Source: Hesseltinella vesiculosa (taxonomy: Eukaryota; Mucoromycota; Mucoromycetes; Mucorales; Cunninghamellaceae). Taken from it: 64,000 bases of DNA. Both the position numbers and the translations under genes were made by a program. Every line of letters starts with the position of its first letter. Position 1 is the stretch's first letter. The stretch is from positions 1,054,001 to 1,118,000 of the forward strand of contig MCGT01000003.1 of NCBI GenBank assembly GCA_002104935.1, given 5' to 3'. Positions 44,508 to 56,160 of this stretch are shown here, piece by piece. The notes beneath the pieces are model-generated. The model worked only from the letters and a program-made list of their open reading frames with translations, was not told where the DNA came from and did no database searches.

Positions 44508-46503
44508 TTACAGGGCCGTGTCAAGAGCGGTATTTTTCGGATATCTCGGAATGACTGACCCTCGTTTTATCAGCACCCTGCCTTTAAACTTGAGATAGCG
44601 AAGATCATCACATATAAACTCGAGGCAATAAGCCAAGATATGCTGCCTCATTAATCCTGCCTGAAGGTACTCTTCTGTTACCTGAGCCACTTCACCCCGA
44701 CTAACGAATCAAACGGACGGTTTAAAAAAAAATTCGCCAATTTTTTTTTTTTGCACGCTTTTCCTGCTCTTCTCCCTCTTACCTGAAGATCCACGAGTCG
44801 CATGAGTGAGCAGTTCGAGCGGAGACCATTGTAGAGGTTCCAGTGATGTAGGATTTGTCGAGAAGGTTAATCATGAAGATGCTACTGATATGGATCGACA
44901 TGTCAGGGTTCGGAAACGTCAAAGCAACAGCGGGCGGTGCGTTTGGTGGGTCGGAGCTTCTCTCATGGAGGATTGTTGAGGACATAACACCAATGTGAAA
45001 GGTAGCGAGGCGCGGAAGATATTTTAATGCTTGGTTCATCTCGGCACAAGTGAACCTTGCTCTATTAAACGTCAACGACCGTAGCCCATGAATGCTACTG
45101 AGCTGGCTTTCCACTACGCCTACAGTGCAATGGTCCAAGGTGAGATGCCTGAGTCGAGTACAGTGCTGTAGCAGCATAAACAAAGGTGTCACTTCTCTGT
45201 CATCAGCACGTTCCAGGTGAAGATGTTCCAAGCTTGGGCACTGACCAAACAATGCGGCGTAACCGTCAAAACAGCCTTCCATCTTGGCCATGCTCAGGCG
45301 TAGCTGCCGAATCGAGGGTTTCAGAAAGTCCAGGAGAAAATGCATTTCTTTGTAGCTTCGGTTGTATAGGGTCTTAGTATCCAAACATGTGACATCCCAG
45401 AGCTTCACGTCGATACCATGATTCCGTAGCTTCATGCTCTGCCAAAACGCTTGCGAGAAATCCAGATTTTTCATCTTCAGTGACCGCAGAGTGGCGCCAT
45501 GCTGCTCGACAAAGGTGGGGATAAAAGTGTCCAAAATCATGGATTCAGTTTGCGTTTTGGGATGTTCGAGGCGAGAATTATTGTATATGTGCACTGTGCT
45601 CAACTGTTGACCGTATCTTTTCCCGAGGAAGTAAACCCACGACCAAAGACCAAGGCAGAGTAGTTCCCGACATTTTAGGGTGAAGGATTTAAGAGACCGA
45701 TTGATCGGCTCAACGTCTGACTCACTGCAAACAAATGGATCAAGAATGCCATCATTTTCGATGCTGAGGGACAGAGACGTCAGCTGAGGGCAGCTGTCAT
45801 GAATCAGATCGACAAAAGACGTATACAGACGACAGTCCCCAAGATCCAGCGTGAGATCCGTCAGGCCAGCGGGCAAAATGCGCAAGAGCGGTGGAAGCTC
45901 CGGCTTCAGGGGTCTTAAATGGAGTGCCATGCTTAAAGCCTTAAGGTGGGGGTGGTGCTGGAACATCAACTCGCAAAACGCCAAGGTAACCGACGGGGCT
46001 GTTTTACAGTACATAAGAGGCTGGTTGTAGGGGGGCGGAAACTGTAGGCCTAGGATGACTTTGCTGTAATTGGGCAAGCCCTTTGCATTCCCGTTGTGAC
46101 CAATTGAGTATTTCTGCGAGCGTAGTATACCGCAATTGCGTAGCGCAGATATATCCAGCATCGTTCTGTAAAAGACCTCGTCCACAAAGTGCAAAGACGT
46201 GATAAACGGACAGGCCATGGCAATCGTCTCCAGCTCTTTGCAATTGATGGTGCGCTCGGAGGACATGGAAAGCGAGCGTGTAGAATATCCTTGTGGTTTT
46301 AAGGTCGATGGGTTGTGTTTTGCAAGTATTCCGGCAGTGCATTCTGTCCCAATGAAGTCTATCGAGACATTGCGGTAGAGCTCTGGAAGGCATCGGCTAT
46401 GCCAATCTCGACAAACACAGCACATGGTCAGGATATCATCTGGCTGCAAGGTTGAGGTAATCTGCTCGAGGATTTCCGTTGGCAGGCGAGACAAACAGTC
46501 CAT
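44508..46503 (-). CDS. F-box protein with leucine-rich-like region (cluster gene B)
   Basis: Two exons, 46503-44783 and 44700-44508, sum to 1914 nt, 637 residues. It starts MDCLSRLPTEILEQITSTLQ, PDDILTMCCVCRDWHSRCLP-ELYRNVSI (F-box); an in-frame ATG 12 nt earlier is possible. Leu-rich units follow (LTDLTLDLGDCRLYTSFVDL; CPSLEHLHLERAD; LRHLTLDHCTVGVVESQLSS). The terminal exon EVAQVTEEYLQAGLMRQHIL-AYCLEFICDD...RVLIKRGS aligns in position with those of genes A and C. It is convergent with gene A: the two stop codons are only 18 nt apart, so their transcripts must overlap or end within each other. Confidence 0.8.
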
Positions 46504-47254
46504 GATGATTACCATCGACAGGCAAGGAGATCAGAAATTGTAGGCTAAAAAAAAAAATTAAATTAATAATATAAACCGAGCCACACACGTGATGAAGAGC
46601 AGAATGAGAAGGCCATGCGATCAAGAAACCAAGCTTACATTGAGATTGCAGCAGCAGATTCTAGCTTTTAACGATGAAAACGTTAAAGAAAAAAATAGGC
46701 ACCAGAAAAAAAAGAGGACCAACAATCCTTGGCGCGTCTTTAGCCTCCTTTTTACTGCATTTCTGTCCCCGCAGCATAATCTTGGCAACAGCAGCCTTTC
46801 AATAAAACGCACCAATCCATCGGGATGCTTCCATCCAAAATCAGAGCTTCTTTGAAATCAATAGCAAATGATACATCCTGCATTTAGATCCATTTGAAAG
46901 GGGCGCAAGACTTGTCAATGACAATGGCTGCTGCGTGGATGTACTTGGCTGGACAGGAGCTTTGTAAGGGTCACACGCGCGCTAGTCGATCCATTTCCGA
47001 GCTTTCAAAAAAACCGCAAAGTGTAGCGACTGATTTGGTTTACACCTCTCTGATAGTCATGTTATGTTACATGGCGGCAGCCGGCTCAGGTGGGTTCAGT
47101 TGAGACTTTGACATCTAATAAAAAAAAAAATAGTGGCCATTCAAAATGCGCAGTGCTTGGTTGCCCAAACGGCCAGTGGGTATCAACCATGGTTTGTCAT
47201 ATATCAGGACGAGATTGTGTCATGGTGCAAATGAGAATGAATGGACCATGAGCA
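46504..47254. other. Intergenic, promoter side of gene B
   Basis: A 750-nt spacer between genes B and C, both on the minus strand. No further gene, repeat or RNA is recognised; short open frames here lack any supporting motif. Confidence 0.45.
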
Positions 47255-49278
47255 TCATAGGAGAGCAAGCCCCTTTCTGATCAGCACAGTTTTATTAAAT
47301 TCGAGAAAGCGAATAGGGTTGCATTCTAACTCAAAGGAAGTCCCTGATATGACCTGAGTGCCTAGGTGACACTGCTCTAGCCATTTTTGCTGAGGCAATG
47401 GAGTGATTTGAGAGACCCTGAGGTGAAGAGATTGCAACCGAAGCAAAGGATTGAAAGGATGAAGAATGAGAGGACGTTCGTTAACCATCTATCCTGGCCC
47501 AGCTATGTCCTGCAGCCTATTTTTTTTTCTCTCCTGTCGCTTTACCTAACCGCCCATGTTTTGTCAGCAAATGTGGTGGTGATAGAGACCTTCTGCATGG
47601 ACCCAGCAGTAGGTGAGCGCTTGGGTGAAAACCGGAGTGAGAGGGAGTCGATGGAGTCATTGCTGCCAGGGTTGGGAAGAGACCAGCGAAAGATGGGAGG
47701 TGACGACGAATTGAGCTGGTCTATTTCGCTGTATGTGGTGATGCAGGAATCGGTGATCTTCAGTGATTCTAGCCAAGGCGTGAAAAGCAACATGCAGTTC
47801 AGCTCTGCACTTGTCAGATGGACAGTATACATCAGGTCCAAAGACACCAGGCGATGGCAAAATTCCGGCGGAACTTTTCCCAAAGCAAGTGTGCGGCAGT
47901 CAAGGCTCAGGTGTTGGATTTGAGGGCACGCTTGGAGCAGGTGGAGAAGCGGAATGGACGAGTACTTTAGCGAAGCATAGGCCAAGTGAAGAGTGTTCAG
48001 ACGGGGACACTGTCCCAAAAGTCTAGCAAAATCAGAGAATGGGCTGTCCATCAAACACACGTTCAGGCACAATCGTTGGATGGAAACCTTGGCCATGGTC
48101 GCTATCTTGTCGGTAACACCCAAGGAGTCTTCATCGCCTTGTCCCTGCAAAATCTCATCATCCCAGCAATCGATCGTCCGAAAATTTGTACCACGGCCCT
48201 TTGTTTGCATTTCCATTTGCATCCAAAACTCTTGGCTATATGCCATGTTTTTCATCTCCAATGTCCGCAAAGTGGTGGCATGCTGCTGAACAAAGGCTGG
48301 GATAAAAGTGTGCCTGACCAGGGCTGCTTGTTCAGGTGCCGGTGTGTAGAAGAGATTCGCATTGTTGAAGTGTGCAGCTTCTAATTGCTGCCCGTATTTC
48401 TTGCCGGCGTACCAGACCCAGGACCATAAGCTCAAACCATCTGTGCTGTCAAAGATAATGGCTATTGACTTGAGCCTGTGGTTCATCACTATTACGGACA
48501 GTGTATCGATGTAAATGTCCTTCATAAATCTGCAGGTGAGGGATAAGGACTCCAGGAGAGGACAATGGTCGTGTATCGATTCGACAAGCGGAAAGGACAA
48601 ATCAAGGCGACACTTGAGAGTGAGGTCGGTCAGTCGGTCAGGCAAAAAGTCGACAAACAAAGGGACACGCGGCACACCAAACATGAGGTAATAGAGAGGA
48701 AAATCCAAGGTTGTCAGTCGTGGGAACAGCCGGAACATGACTTTGAAGAAGGCCAAAGCGACGTGATTTGTCATGGGCATCGGCCCTTTCACAGTGTCAG
48801 GAAATTTCAGCTGCTGGATTGCTTCGATGTAGCTGAGTGAGCTATCCAAGTCGTCATCGTTCACAAGAGCTGGACTGTCATTGGGCACTTTCAACAGGGA
48901 ATCAAAGTAGCGTTTGCTGGCCAGCCTCTCCATCGATGCGTAGAAGGTCTGGCTATCGAACGCCAGGGCAGTGGTAAAGGGACAGGCTTTGCTGATCATT
49001 TCCAAATGTTCAAGGCATATGGGATCAGCTGTAGACAATGTGAGCGAGCGAACTAGATGACCCAAGGGTTGTAAGGTTGGGCTGTTGCAGCTGGTGAGGG
49101 CGATGGCAAGAGTGTCAGCACGGTTCGCTTGCAAAGTAACATGACGGTAGAGAATCGGCAGAAATCGATTGTGCCAGGCACGACAGACGTAGCAGAGCGT
49201 AAGGCGATCGTCTTGGGACAAATGCTGATTAATCAACGAGAAGATTTCGTTCGGGAGAGTGGCTAGACAACGATCCAT
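47255..49278 (-). CDS. F-box protein with leucine-rich-like region (cluster gene C)
   Basis: Two exons, 49278-47546 and 47417-47255, sum to 1896 nt, 631 residues. It starts MDRCLATLPNEIFSLINQHL, SQDDRLTLCYVCRAWHNRFL-PILYRHVTL (F-box), then Leu-rich units (LTTLDFPLYYLMFG; LTDLTLKCRLDLSFPLVESI; CPRLNTLHLAYASLKYSSIP; IQHLSLDCRTLA). The acceptor at 47418 was chosen because it restores a frame (VSQITPLPQQKWLEQCHLGT...FLEFNKTVLIRKG) that parallels the terminal exon of gene B; the intron is then 128 nt, long for this window. It lies in tandem with gene B. Confidence 0.75.
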
Positions 49279-49921
49279 GTTGAACAATCAGGCGTAATCA
49301 CAAGCTAAGTTGGAGGGAAAAAAAAAAAATGGTGCAATCAGAAAAAGGTGCATTTGCGATGTGACAGAAGGTAACTCACGTAGAGAATTCAGAAAAAGGC
49401 TTGCTTGAAAGATGATCCTCCAATTGAAAAATGTATGACATGGCTGAAAGGGAAGAAAAAGGGGCTGTGGTGAAAATGGCCCGCGCCGTGCAGTTTATTT
49501 TTTCTTTTTTTTTTTTTTTTGGCTGGGGAATCTGAGATGTCAAAACCAATCATGCAATCGATTCATTTATTCGCTATTTCACCCATGCACATTCACATCG
49601 ATCTATGTAGCTCAAACGTGACATGAAGCACTTGCCAAAAGTCACCCCAATTGAATCGCCGCCGAAGCGCCTCGAATATCACCGTTGGCCATCCAGGACA
49701 GCTTGCAGCTGACTGAATTCAATGTATTCATCGCTGCCTTGATTACCTGGTTGATTTCCAGTCGAGAAGTCTTGCACGAAATATAGCAGTATTGATTAGT
49801 TAGCCGTAAATTTTAATACAAATAGCAAAAGGCTCGACCCCGAGTAACAAAATAAACATCGTGTATTTTCCTTTTATATTTTCAAGCAACTGAAAAAAAA
49901 AGGAGAGGGAGAGATGACAAA
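49279..49921. other. Intergenic with dispersed-repeat fragment
   Basis: About 640 nt between gene C and the orphan terminal exon. It contains a 20-nt T run at about 49500-49520 followed by a short copy of the dispersed repeat. The body of a fourth F-box gene, expected upstream of the orphan exon, is not found here. Confidence 0.45.
49517..49547 (-). repeat. Dispersed short repeat, copy 5 (tail only)
   Basis: The reverse complement reads GGTTTTGACATCTCAGATTC-CCCAGCC then an A run. It holds only the 3' end of the family. Confidence 0.6.
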
Positions 49922-50160
49922 TTATCCAGATACGTAGCCTTTTCTGACAATGACTTTACCGTCAACAGTAAAATGGCGAGGTGAATGACGGCAATCAAAG
50001 ATAAGGTGGTAAGCAGGAGGGGTTTTCCGGAGGAAATGTTGCCCAATACTCAAAGACCCTTTGCTGCATGCATGATCATCTTTGCAGCGCCGCATGTAAT
50101 CACTGGACAGTTGGCTCAACTTGGAGTCGCCCGCTGATTTCCAAGACTCTTGAGAAGTCG
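49922..50160 (-). pseudogene. Orphan terminal exon of a fourth F-box paralogue
   Basis: From an acceptor near 50165 the minus strand reads LSQLSSDYMRRCKDDHACSK, GSLSIGQHFLRKTPPAYHLI, FDCRHSPRHFTVDGKVIVRK-GYVSG and stop. Order and residues parallel the last exon of gene A (YMRCFNEVYTFNRLHL...HRLIVDCDHLPRHLKIDKIA). Upstream there is no F-box or leucine-rich body, so the rest of the gene was deleted or moved. It is evidence that the cluster once had at least four members. Confidence 0.7.
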
Positions 50161-50602
50161 ACGGCTGGCTGCTAATAGATAGGTGAGAGAGGCAGGTAAA
50201 CTATCATAAGTAACATCAAACAAAACGCATTCTCTCTCTCCGTTACGGAATAATCGTCCAGCCATGACACTGGTGAGCATCTCTTAGTACCAACTGGGAG
50301 GGGACGGGTGCTGTGATTCAAAACGACAAAAGCGATTATTATTTTTTTTTTTTTTGGCCGTGTCTTTTTCTTTCAGTTCTCTTTCTTTTCTCATTCACAT
50401 TACCTTCCGTCCTCCATTCATGAATCCCTTCTATTTTACAATTTCACCTGTTGGTATTGAACGCTTAACTCCTGACTAAATCTTTTTTTTTTCATCCATT
50501 ACTGTTGAACTGCTCTTCCTTCGCCTTCCTCAGGCTTTTATTTTCGAACGCACGATCCAAAAGATAATCAGCAAAGAAAGGGCTCTCTGCATTTATTTTA
50601 GC
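50161..50602. other. Spacer, nothing recognised
   Basis: T-rich sequence with a CTCTCTCTC stretch near 50233. No coding frame or repeat copy is supported. Confidence 0.35.
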
Positions 50603-51830
50603 ATGCAATACAATACAGAAAATGCACGTATTGCAAAAGACAAATTCAATGAAACGTTTGCATATCACGATCTTTGCTATTTAACAGACCCTCTCGTACC
50701 TGTGACCGCCACCAGATTGCGGGTTCATGGTGCGCCAGGAACATTCCACCTATATGAAGAAACAGCCAACCAATATCCTGATCCTTTACCGCTTATCAAT
50801 TGTATATACCCGAAGAAAGTAAAATGAATTAGCTGATAACTGACCTTTTTTTTTCTGGTAGTCACTCGCGCTCAAGTCATTTCGTTTGCAATCGAAATAT
50901 ATCTCCCATATGACCCTTTGCTCTCTCAGGATTTGTATGATACCGCCAATGTATCGTCTCATGAAGTACACGCCCATTTATCATCAGTCTCATCTAAAAT
51001 AAATGCTCTGGGCACCCATGGATTTAACCGGTTTGCTTCTGCCAATAATTTGATCTATTTGAACGGTGAACAGCGTCACAGCTCGGGATTCCGCCTGTTC
51101 CATTTATCAGTTCTTCACCCACCATGCCAATGAAAGTTAATGAGATGGTCGTAAACGAAATAAGTTAATATTTTATGTAGTGAGACTTATCGACGTCATG
51201 AAGGGTTACCATCAGCAATACCAAAAATCAAATCCGCCAATATAAAAAGACGTTCACAGTGATTGGCTACTGCAGGGAGAGCCCAGATTTCACAACGAAT
51301 GACGAAACAAGATTGCGGTTGCTACAAGCCATGGCCGGAAAACTTCGCGAGCGATCCCTGGTCACAAAGGTATATACATCGTGGACGTCAACTTCTTCAT
51401 CGTCCATCTTACAACGTGACCAAAATTGCGGCGTGAAAATTGGAGATGGCGCGTTTAAAAAAAATCAGGTTGGTCACCCAGCCAACTTTTGCTCAACTTC
51501 GTTTTGACACCTCCAATCTCAGCTAAAAAAGCCGACGCCCAGTAATCTTAGTAGTGTTGGACTACGCCAGACTCGGTACAAACAGAGACGATATTGTGGC
51601 GTTCTTGCAGTAAATACTTGCTACTATTGTAAAAGGATGCAATCAATATAACTGACATCTGTTTTTTTATCAATCGCCACCAAGTCATCAAGTATGTCTT
51701 TGTTGACCGCACACCCTACCAGTCCGAAATTGACATGCTCACTACTTCGAATATTATCAACGATAGCACAATCTCCAGCAAATTCAAATGTCGAACCGCG
51801 CCTCACAAAAGGTCAACCGTTTGAAGATTT
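50603..51830 (+). pseudogene. Unidentified broken coding stretches
   Basis: Plus-strand pieces with coding-like composition: 50603-50824 from an ATG (FNETFAYHDLCYLTDPLVPV...GAPGTFHLYEETANQYPDPL), then about 50862-51134 after a GTAG acceptor (RAQVISFAIEIYLPYDPLLS; SANNLIYLNGEQRHSSGFRL), and a last piece near 51670-51810 (HQVIKYVFVDRTPYQSEIDM). The frames do not join at the obvious splice sites and stops interrupt, so I treat it as one decayed gene of unknown family, interrupted by a dispersed repeat at 51457. Confidence 0.35.
51457..51530 (+). repeat. Dispersed short repeat, copy 6
   Basis: Reads AAAAAAATCAGGTTGGTCAC, CCAGCCAACTTTTGCTCAAC, TTCGTTTTGACACCTCCAAT then CTCAGCTAAAAAA. Nearly colinear with copy 7 at 54276. 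Confidence 0.75.
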
Positions 51831-51965
51831 ACAAATTATTCTCCTTTCCACGTTATTCGAATAAGCTTTTCTTCTTTTAAAATTTCAATTTATTAAATTT
51901 GCTTGTTCATGGACTTCAGTAAATTTGACTTGCCAAGAACGAAGGTGATTTTCTTATCCACGCCT

Positions 51966-52165
51966 GATCGTGGGCTTGAGTGGTTTTGGCCGGACATCCA
52001 TTTTTTTTAAAGTGATGGTGAAAAAAAAATTGTGTAGTACTGTATGTTACATTGAGAGTCAAAAAGGTGTTATCGTGGGCTTAAATGGTTTTTTTTTTTT
52101 TTTTGGCTGGACATGATCGTGGGCTTAAGTGGTTTTGGCCGGACATGATCGTGGGCTTGAGTGGG
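51966..52165. repeat. 32-bp repeats, four copies
   Basis: The unit GATCGTGGGCTTGAGTGGTT-TTGGCCGGACAT occurs at 51966-51997, again (with an expanded T run) at 52071-52114, then in direct tandem at 52115-52146 and partially at 52147-52165. Confidence 0.8.
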
Positions 52166-52204
52166 GTGATGGGAGGCACCGTGATGAGTCTCCAATCGCC
52201 ATAA

Positions 52205-52516
52205 TCACCATTCAAGAATGAAAAAAAAGAAAGGAATTTTATATTTCTTGAATGTATGGTAAGATGAAATGGGAATATTCAATAACGTGAGGAAAAGCCA
52301 AGAAGTGCTCGTCGAGGATTTGTCAATCATGGCCAGGTATTGGGATATGGGAACAACAGGACTGGGAGGAGCAACGGCAGTACAAGTCAGATCATCATAG
52401 CAAGTTTCCCAAAAGTATGAGCTAACTGCCGTGAGTTGATCCAAATTCCATCGCGTGGCAAAGCAGTGAATACGGAGCAGTGGCGCAGCAACGGACATAT
52501 TGGCAAGTTCTACCAT
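52205..52516 (-). CDS. Short open frame of unknown status
   Basis: ATG at 52516, 103 residues: MVELANMSVAAPLLRIHCFA, TRWNLDQLTAVSSYFWETCY-DDLTCTAV, ending in a Phe-rich tail encoded by a T run. The first half looks globular and could be the remnant of a repeat-domain or BTB-type protein; nothing decisive. It may also be chance. Confidence 0.25.
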   Translation of the reverse strand: MVELANMSVAAPLLRIHCFATRWNLDQLTAVSSYFWETCYDDLTCTAVAPPSPVVPISQYLAMIDKSSTSTSWLFLTLLNIPISSYHTFKKYKIPFFFFILEW

Positions 52517-52689
52517 GGTATAGAATTGAAAAAAAAAGCTACTCAAAACGACTTTTGATTAAGCTAGGGCACGACTTTTTTATGAACAGAGTGGGCTCAT
52601 TTGGAAAAAAAAAAAAAAAAAAGTGGTGATTTTGCTTTGAAAAAACTGAAGTCCAAAAAAAAAAATACGGGGACAGACAGACAACAGGT

Positions 52690-52895
52690 GGAATGGCTCG
52701 ATGACCAGCATGCCCAAAACAGGAAAAAGCGGTCATCGAGTGGAATGGCTCGATGACCAGTATGCCCAAAACAGGAAAAAGCGGTCATCGAGTGGAATGG
52801 CTCGATGACCAGTATGCCCAAAACAGGAAAAAGCGGTCATCGAGTGGAATGGCTCGATGACCAGTATGCCCAAAACAGGAAAAAGCGGTCATCGA
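52690..52895. repeat. 52-bp tandem array, four units
   Basis: Four head-to-tail copies of a 52-bp unit beginning GGAATGGCTCGATGACCAGT and ending AAAAAGCGGTCATCGAGT, at 52690, 52742, 52794 and 52846. Copy 1 differs at one base (AGCATG for AGTATG). CGATGACC and GGTCATCG within the unit are inverse to each other, so each unit can form a short hairpin. Confidence 0.95.
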
Positions 52896-53260
52896 GAATA
52901 CACCACTGAAAAAAAACGCAGAGAAATCATACCAGAGTCAGAGAAAATTAGAAAAATCTTACCCAGGCCAGAGTTTTCTAGCTTTTCATTAGATTTTTCT
53001 TACCAAAGTCTTACTCTGGTCAGGTCGCCCTACCCAGCAAAGATAAATCCGACCAGGGTGGGGCCTAAAAGTTGGAAAATTCTAAGCAGAGCAGGAAATG
53101 TCATATTAAAATATTTGAAAGCCAGCTAATCAGACTTTTCCTTGTTACGTAAGAAGAAGTATGAAATGTCTTCGCTTTTGGTCTGATTTTTCCACGTCAA
53201 CTTGGAGTCTCGCAAAGGAAGTGCCGACTGAGATTTAAATGTGCCTGCCACTCTTTTTTT

Positions 53261-54064
53261 TTAACAAGTGCTATGCTGTTCTTTTTTATTTCTTTTCTTT
53301 ATGTGGTCTTTTGCTTTCGAAATCTGAGGCAGCGGCGTTTCGGGCAAAGATGCGACCGCTTTTTCAAATTCATCAGCCAATAATACTCGTTTGTAACGGT
53401 CAAGTTCTCTCCACATTTGACCAGTGAAGTTTAGCTGCAAGCGGTGGCACCATGCTCGGATAAGGGTGAGGGCCGTGTTAAGTAGGCAGATATAGCATTT
53501 GTCTACCACTTGTTCCGTAACAGGCGAGCTGTTGTCCACACTCTGCTGGAGTTCCAACAGCTGCCTGGCTGCTTCTTTCCTTTCTGCCTATGAAAAACAC
53601 ACGGTTTGGAATAAGTGAGACCAAAAAGTAGTGTTTTTATTCTCGAGAATGAGAGAGATGGGAAAAAGAGAGATGTTGTAATAGAAGTTGAGAATTTATA
53701 GGGGAGACGGAGATTGCAATCTAAGATGATGAATGGGATGATGTGAGACGTGCCAATAGATGAGTGATACCCTTTTTTTTTTTTGTATTTAACACTGCCT
53801 TTCCTGGCATCCCTCGCGATGCTGGCTTTCCCAACTGCCGATGAACCGTAAGCCCCGATGACCCCACCTGCCCACAAGAGTTTGATTTTGGAGGACAATA
53901 TTGGCCAAATTTTCCAGTTGCCGTTCAATACGGTGATTTTGTTGAGATATTTGAGTTACTGCCCTGATTAAAAAATCGATCTTCTAAGGAACGGTTAACG
54001 AGGTGGGAGGGATGGCAGAATTGTTGGGTGCTGAAATATTAAGAAAGGCGTTGTCAGTGCTCAT
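53261..54064 (-). pseudogene. Second gene of the CACTA-like element, coiled-coil protein
   Basis: ATG at 54064 gives MSTDNAFLNISAPNNSAIPP-TSLTVP, then an in-frame TAG, then KIDFLIRAVTQISQQNHRIE, RQLENLANIVLQNQTLVG down to about 53872. After an intron a further exon (53588-53261) reads AERKEAARQLLELQQSVDNS, VVDKCYICLLNTALTLIRAW, MWRELDRYKRVLLADEFEKA. Heptad-like Leu/Ile spacing suggests a coiled coil. The TAG is probably a point mutation of a sense codon; reading frames on either side agree. It is divergent from the transposase gene. No family name can be given. Confidence 0.5.
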
Positions 54065-54275
54065 GTGGAATATGAAAAGTTGGAAAGAGAAGATAGAAAA
54101 AAAAAATGAGGGTGAGTTGATTTTTCTCGTAAGCTACTGCGCGGAGGTTGAATTGCCCACCCGATTTTTTTTTCTTCATTTTTTAAATAAAAAACAAACA
54201 CTGCACAGCACGTTTAAGTCATTGGATCGATGTGAAATTTTGAGCAAATGTGCAAAGACGTAAATGATAATGACA

Positions 54276-54370
54276 CTGAAAAAATCACATCGATTGGTGA
54301 AAGCTGCCCCGCCAACTTTTGATCAGTTTCGTGTTGACACCTCCGAATCGCCAGCTAAAAAAAAAAATGA
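54276..54370 (+). repeat. Dispersed short repeat, copy 7
   Basis: Reads CTGAAAAAATCACATCGATT, GGTGAAAGCTGCCCCGCCAA, CTTTTGATCAGTTTCGTGTT, GACACCTCCGAATCGCCAGC then AAAAA. It is nested within the CACTA-like element, so it inserted after, or was carried by, that element. Confidence 0.75.
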
Positions 54371-54689
54371 AAAATCGGCCATTTTCGCCAGGGGACCCTC
54401 CAGGCCATCTGAACAAAAATTAGAGTCGAATATTGCTCGTAATAAATCCACACCCAAACTTTACATATCAGTACAAAATGATGAGAAGGCTCGACATGCA
54501 CTAAAAATTATTTCTTGTGTACTTTAATTTACTTTCTCGAGCACTTGAAAATGAACCATCAGTTTCACCCGCCTTGCCAGCTACCGAGAATGCAGTTTCA
54601 CTCTTTGGATTGGCCCCTGATCGCCATTTAAAAAAAATAAAGAAAAAAAAAAAAACTCACTGCCTCTTTCTCTTCATATTTTTTTTCAG

Positions 54690-56160
54690 ATGGTTTACTA
54701 CAAAACATGTACTTGTGGCAAGGCATTTAGAAGCAAAAGACAATTCAATCGGCACAAAAAATACTGTCGGCTACAAACGATAACATCGCTCATACAAAGC
54801 GGGGCACCATTGATCCGAACTGTCCAGCTACCCAACCACCAACAGTCAACAATGGACGTTCCAGTCATCGAATTGCCACCTCTCCAGCAGGCAATTGCAA
54901 CAGCAAGTTATCATCCAAGAGCAGAAAGCAAAACACCACCCGTGCGTCACTTTGAACTAGAGCCAAGCGATCTTGACGTCAGGCTGTCCCCTTCCCCTTC
55001 GTATCCTGTCCTACAAAACCAGTACACCAACATCATTGATCTGCGTGATGTCATGGCATGCCAAAGGGCCTACCGATGTTCCCCTTCAGATAACTATACT
55101 GTATTCTTAGCCTGGTTGAAATTGCGAACAAACACGGCTTCACAAAATCGGCATTTGATGATCTGAAATCGATTTATCCGCATGCCTCTGACGATGATCT
55201 TCCAGTATCCTTTCACCGAGCATTCAAGAAGCTTGGACACTTGTACCCCTCTCCTTTTATCAAGAGCTATTGCCCATCTTGTCTGACTCCATATGAACCC
55301 ACTGAAACGAGCCGTTGTGTGAATCCCCAATGTGGCACCAGTACAGCCGTCACCAACAGCAGCAACAACCCTTTGCTGACTGTGGAATACCAACTTCCGT
55401 CCCGTCACTTGGCTGCCCTCCTCGCTAATGATAGCACCCGGTCTCTTCTGCAAAAGATACATCCTTCTACGAATCAAGGTAAATTTGGCCGTGCTCTAGA
55501 CCGATCCCCCGCTCTCTTTAATTTTTTTTTTGTCAACTGACTCTTTAATTTAGTAGGCACAGCCCAATATGAAGATGTGTTTGATGGAAACTGCTTTACG
55601 AATTTGAAAAGTTCAGGGGTCGCATTTGCAGATGACAGCACTGATGTGGCAATCGCTCTATTTATCGATGACTTCAATGCCTCCAAAAAAGTATACCGCG
55701 CGGACAAAATGACAATGGTGCTGATGATCATTTTTGCTTTCGACCTGGCCCTTCGTCACCACCTAGAGCACATAGTTCCTGTTGCAGTCCTTCCATTTGC
55801 CTCCAACGGCAAACGGTCGCGGCTCATGCTCAGTATGTTGCTGGACCCCATTGTTAACGACCTTGTACAACTTGAATATGGCATGCGTGTCCTGACCATT
55901 GATCGTGTCATCCTGTTCAAGGCACACTGTTTGCTTGCAACCGGAGATACCTTGGCCGCTGCAGACCTACTTGATCATCTTGGTCATCTGTCTCTGTATC
56001 CCTGTCGGATATGCATTGTCCCAGCAACGCGGGTAGGCTCAGCATCGTATGTGCCAGCTTCCTCAGGTACCTTCCGGCCGAGATCAAGACAAGAAATAGC
56101 TGCTGGATTTTTTCTTTTTACTTCTCCTTCATCATCTTGCAATAGCCCATGGCCCTAGAC
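54690..56160 (+). pseudogene. CACTA/Plavaka-type transposase (Tnp2 domain), broken
   Basis: Starts MVYYKTCTCGKAFRSKRQFN-RHKKYC, a single zinc finger as found at the start of Plavaka transposases. After a one-base frameshift near 55113 it continues LVEIANKHGFTKSAFDDLKS and a zinc ribbon YCPSC...RCVNPQCG, then, after an intron at 55481-55554, the Tnp2 core: SSGVAFADDSTDVAIALFID-DFNAS, YRADKMTMVLMIIFAF, LLDPIVNDLVQLEYGMRVLT, FKAHCLLATGDTLAAADLLD-HLGH and YPCRICIVPA. The Asp of ALFIDDF and of LATGD are catalytic candidates. The frame ends at 56158 and the last third with the final Glu is missing or scrambled. Confidence 0.8.

Noticed and set aside
52690..52895. 52-bp repeats as a possible CRISPR-like array
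   Set aside because: Units are contiguous with no variable spacers; it is a plain minisatellite in a fungal genome.
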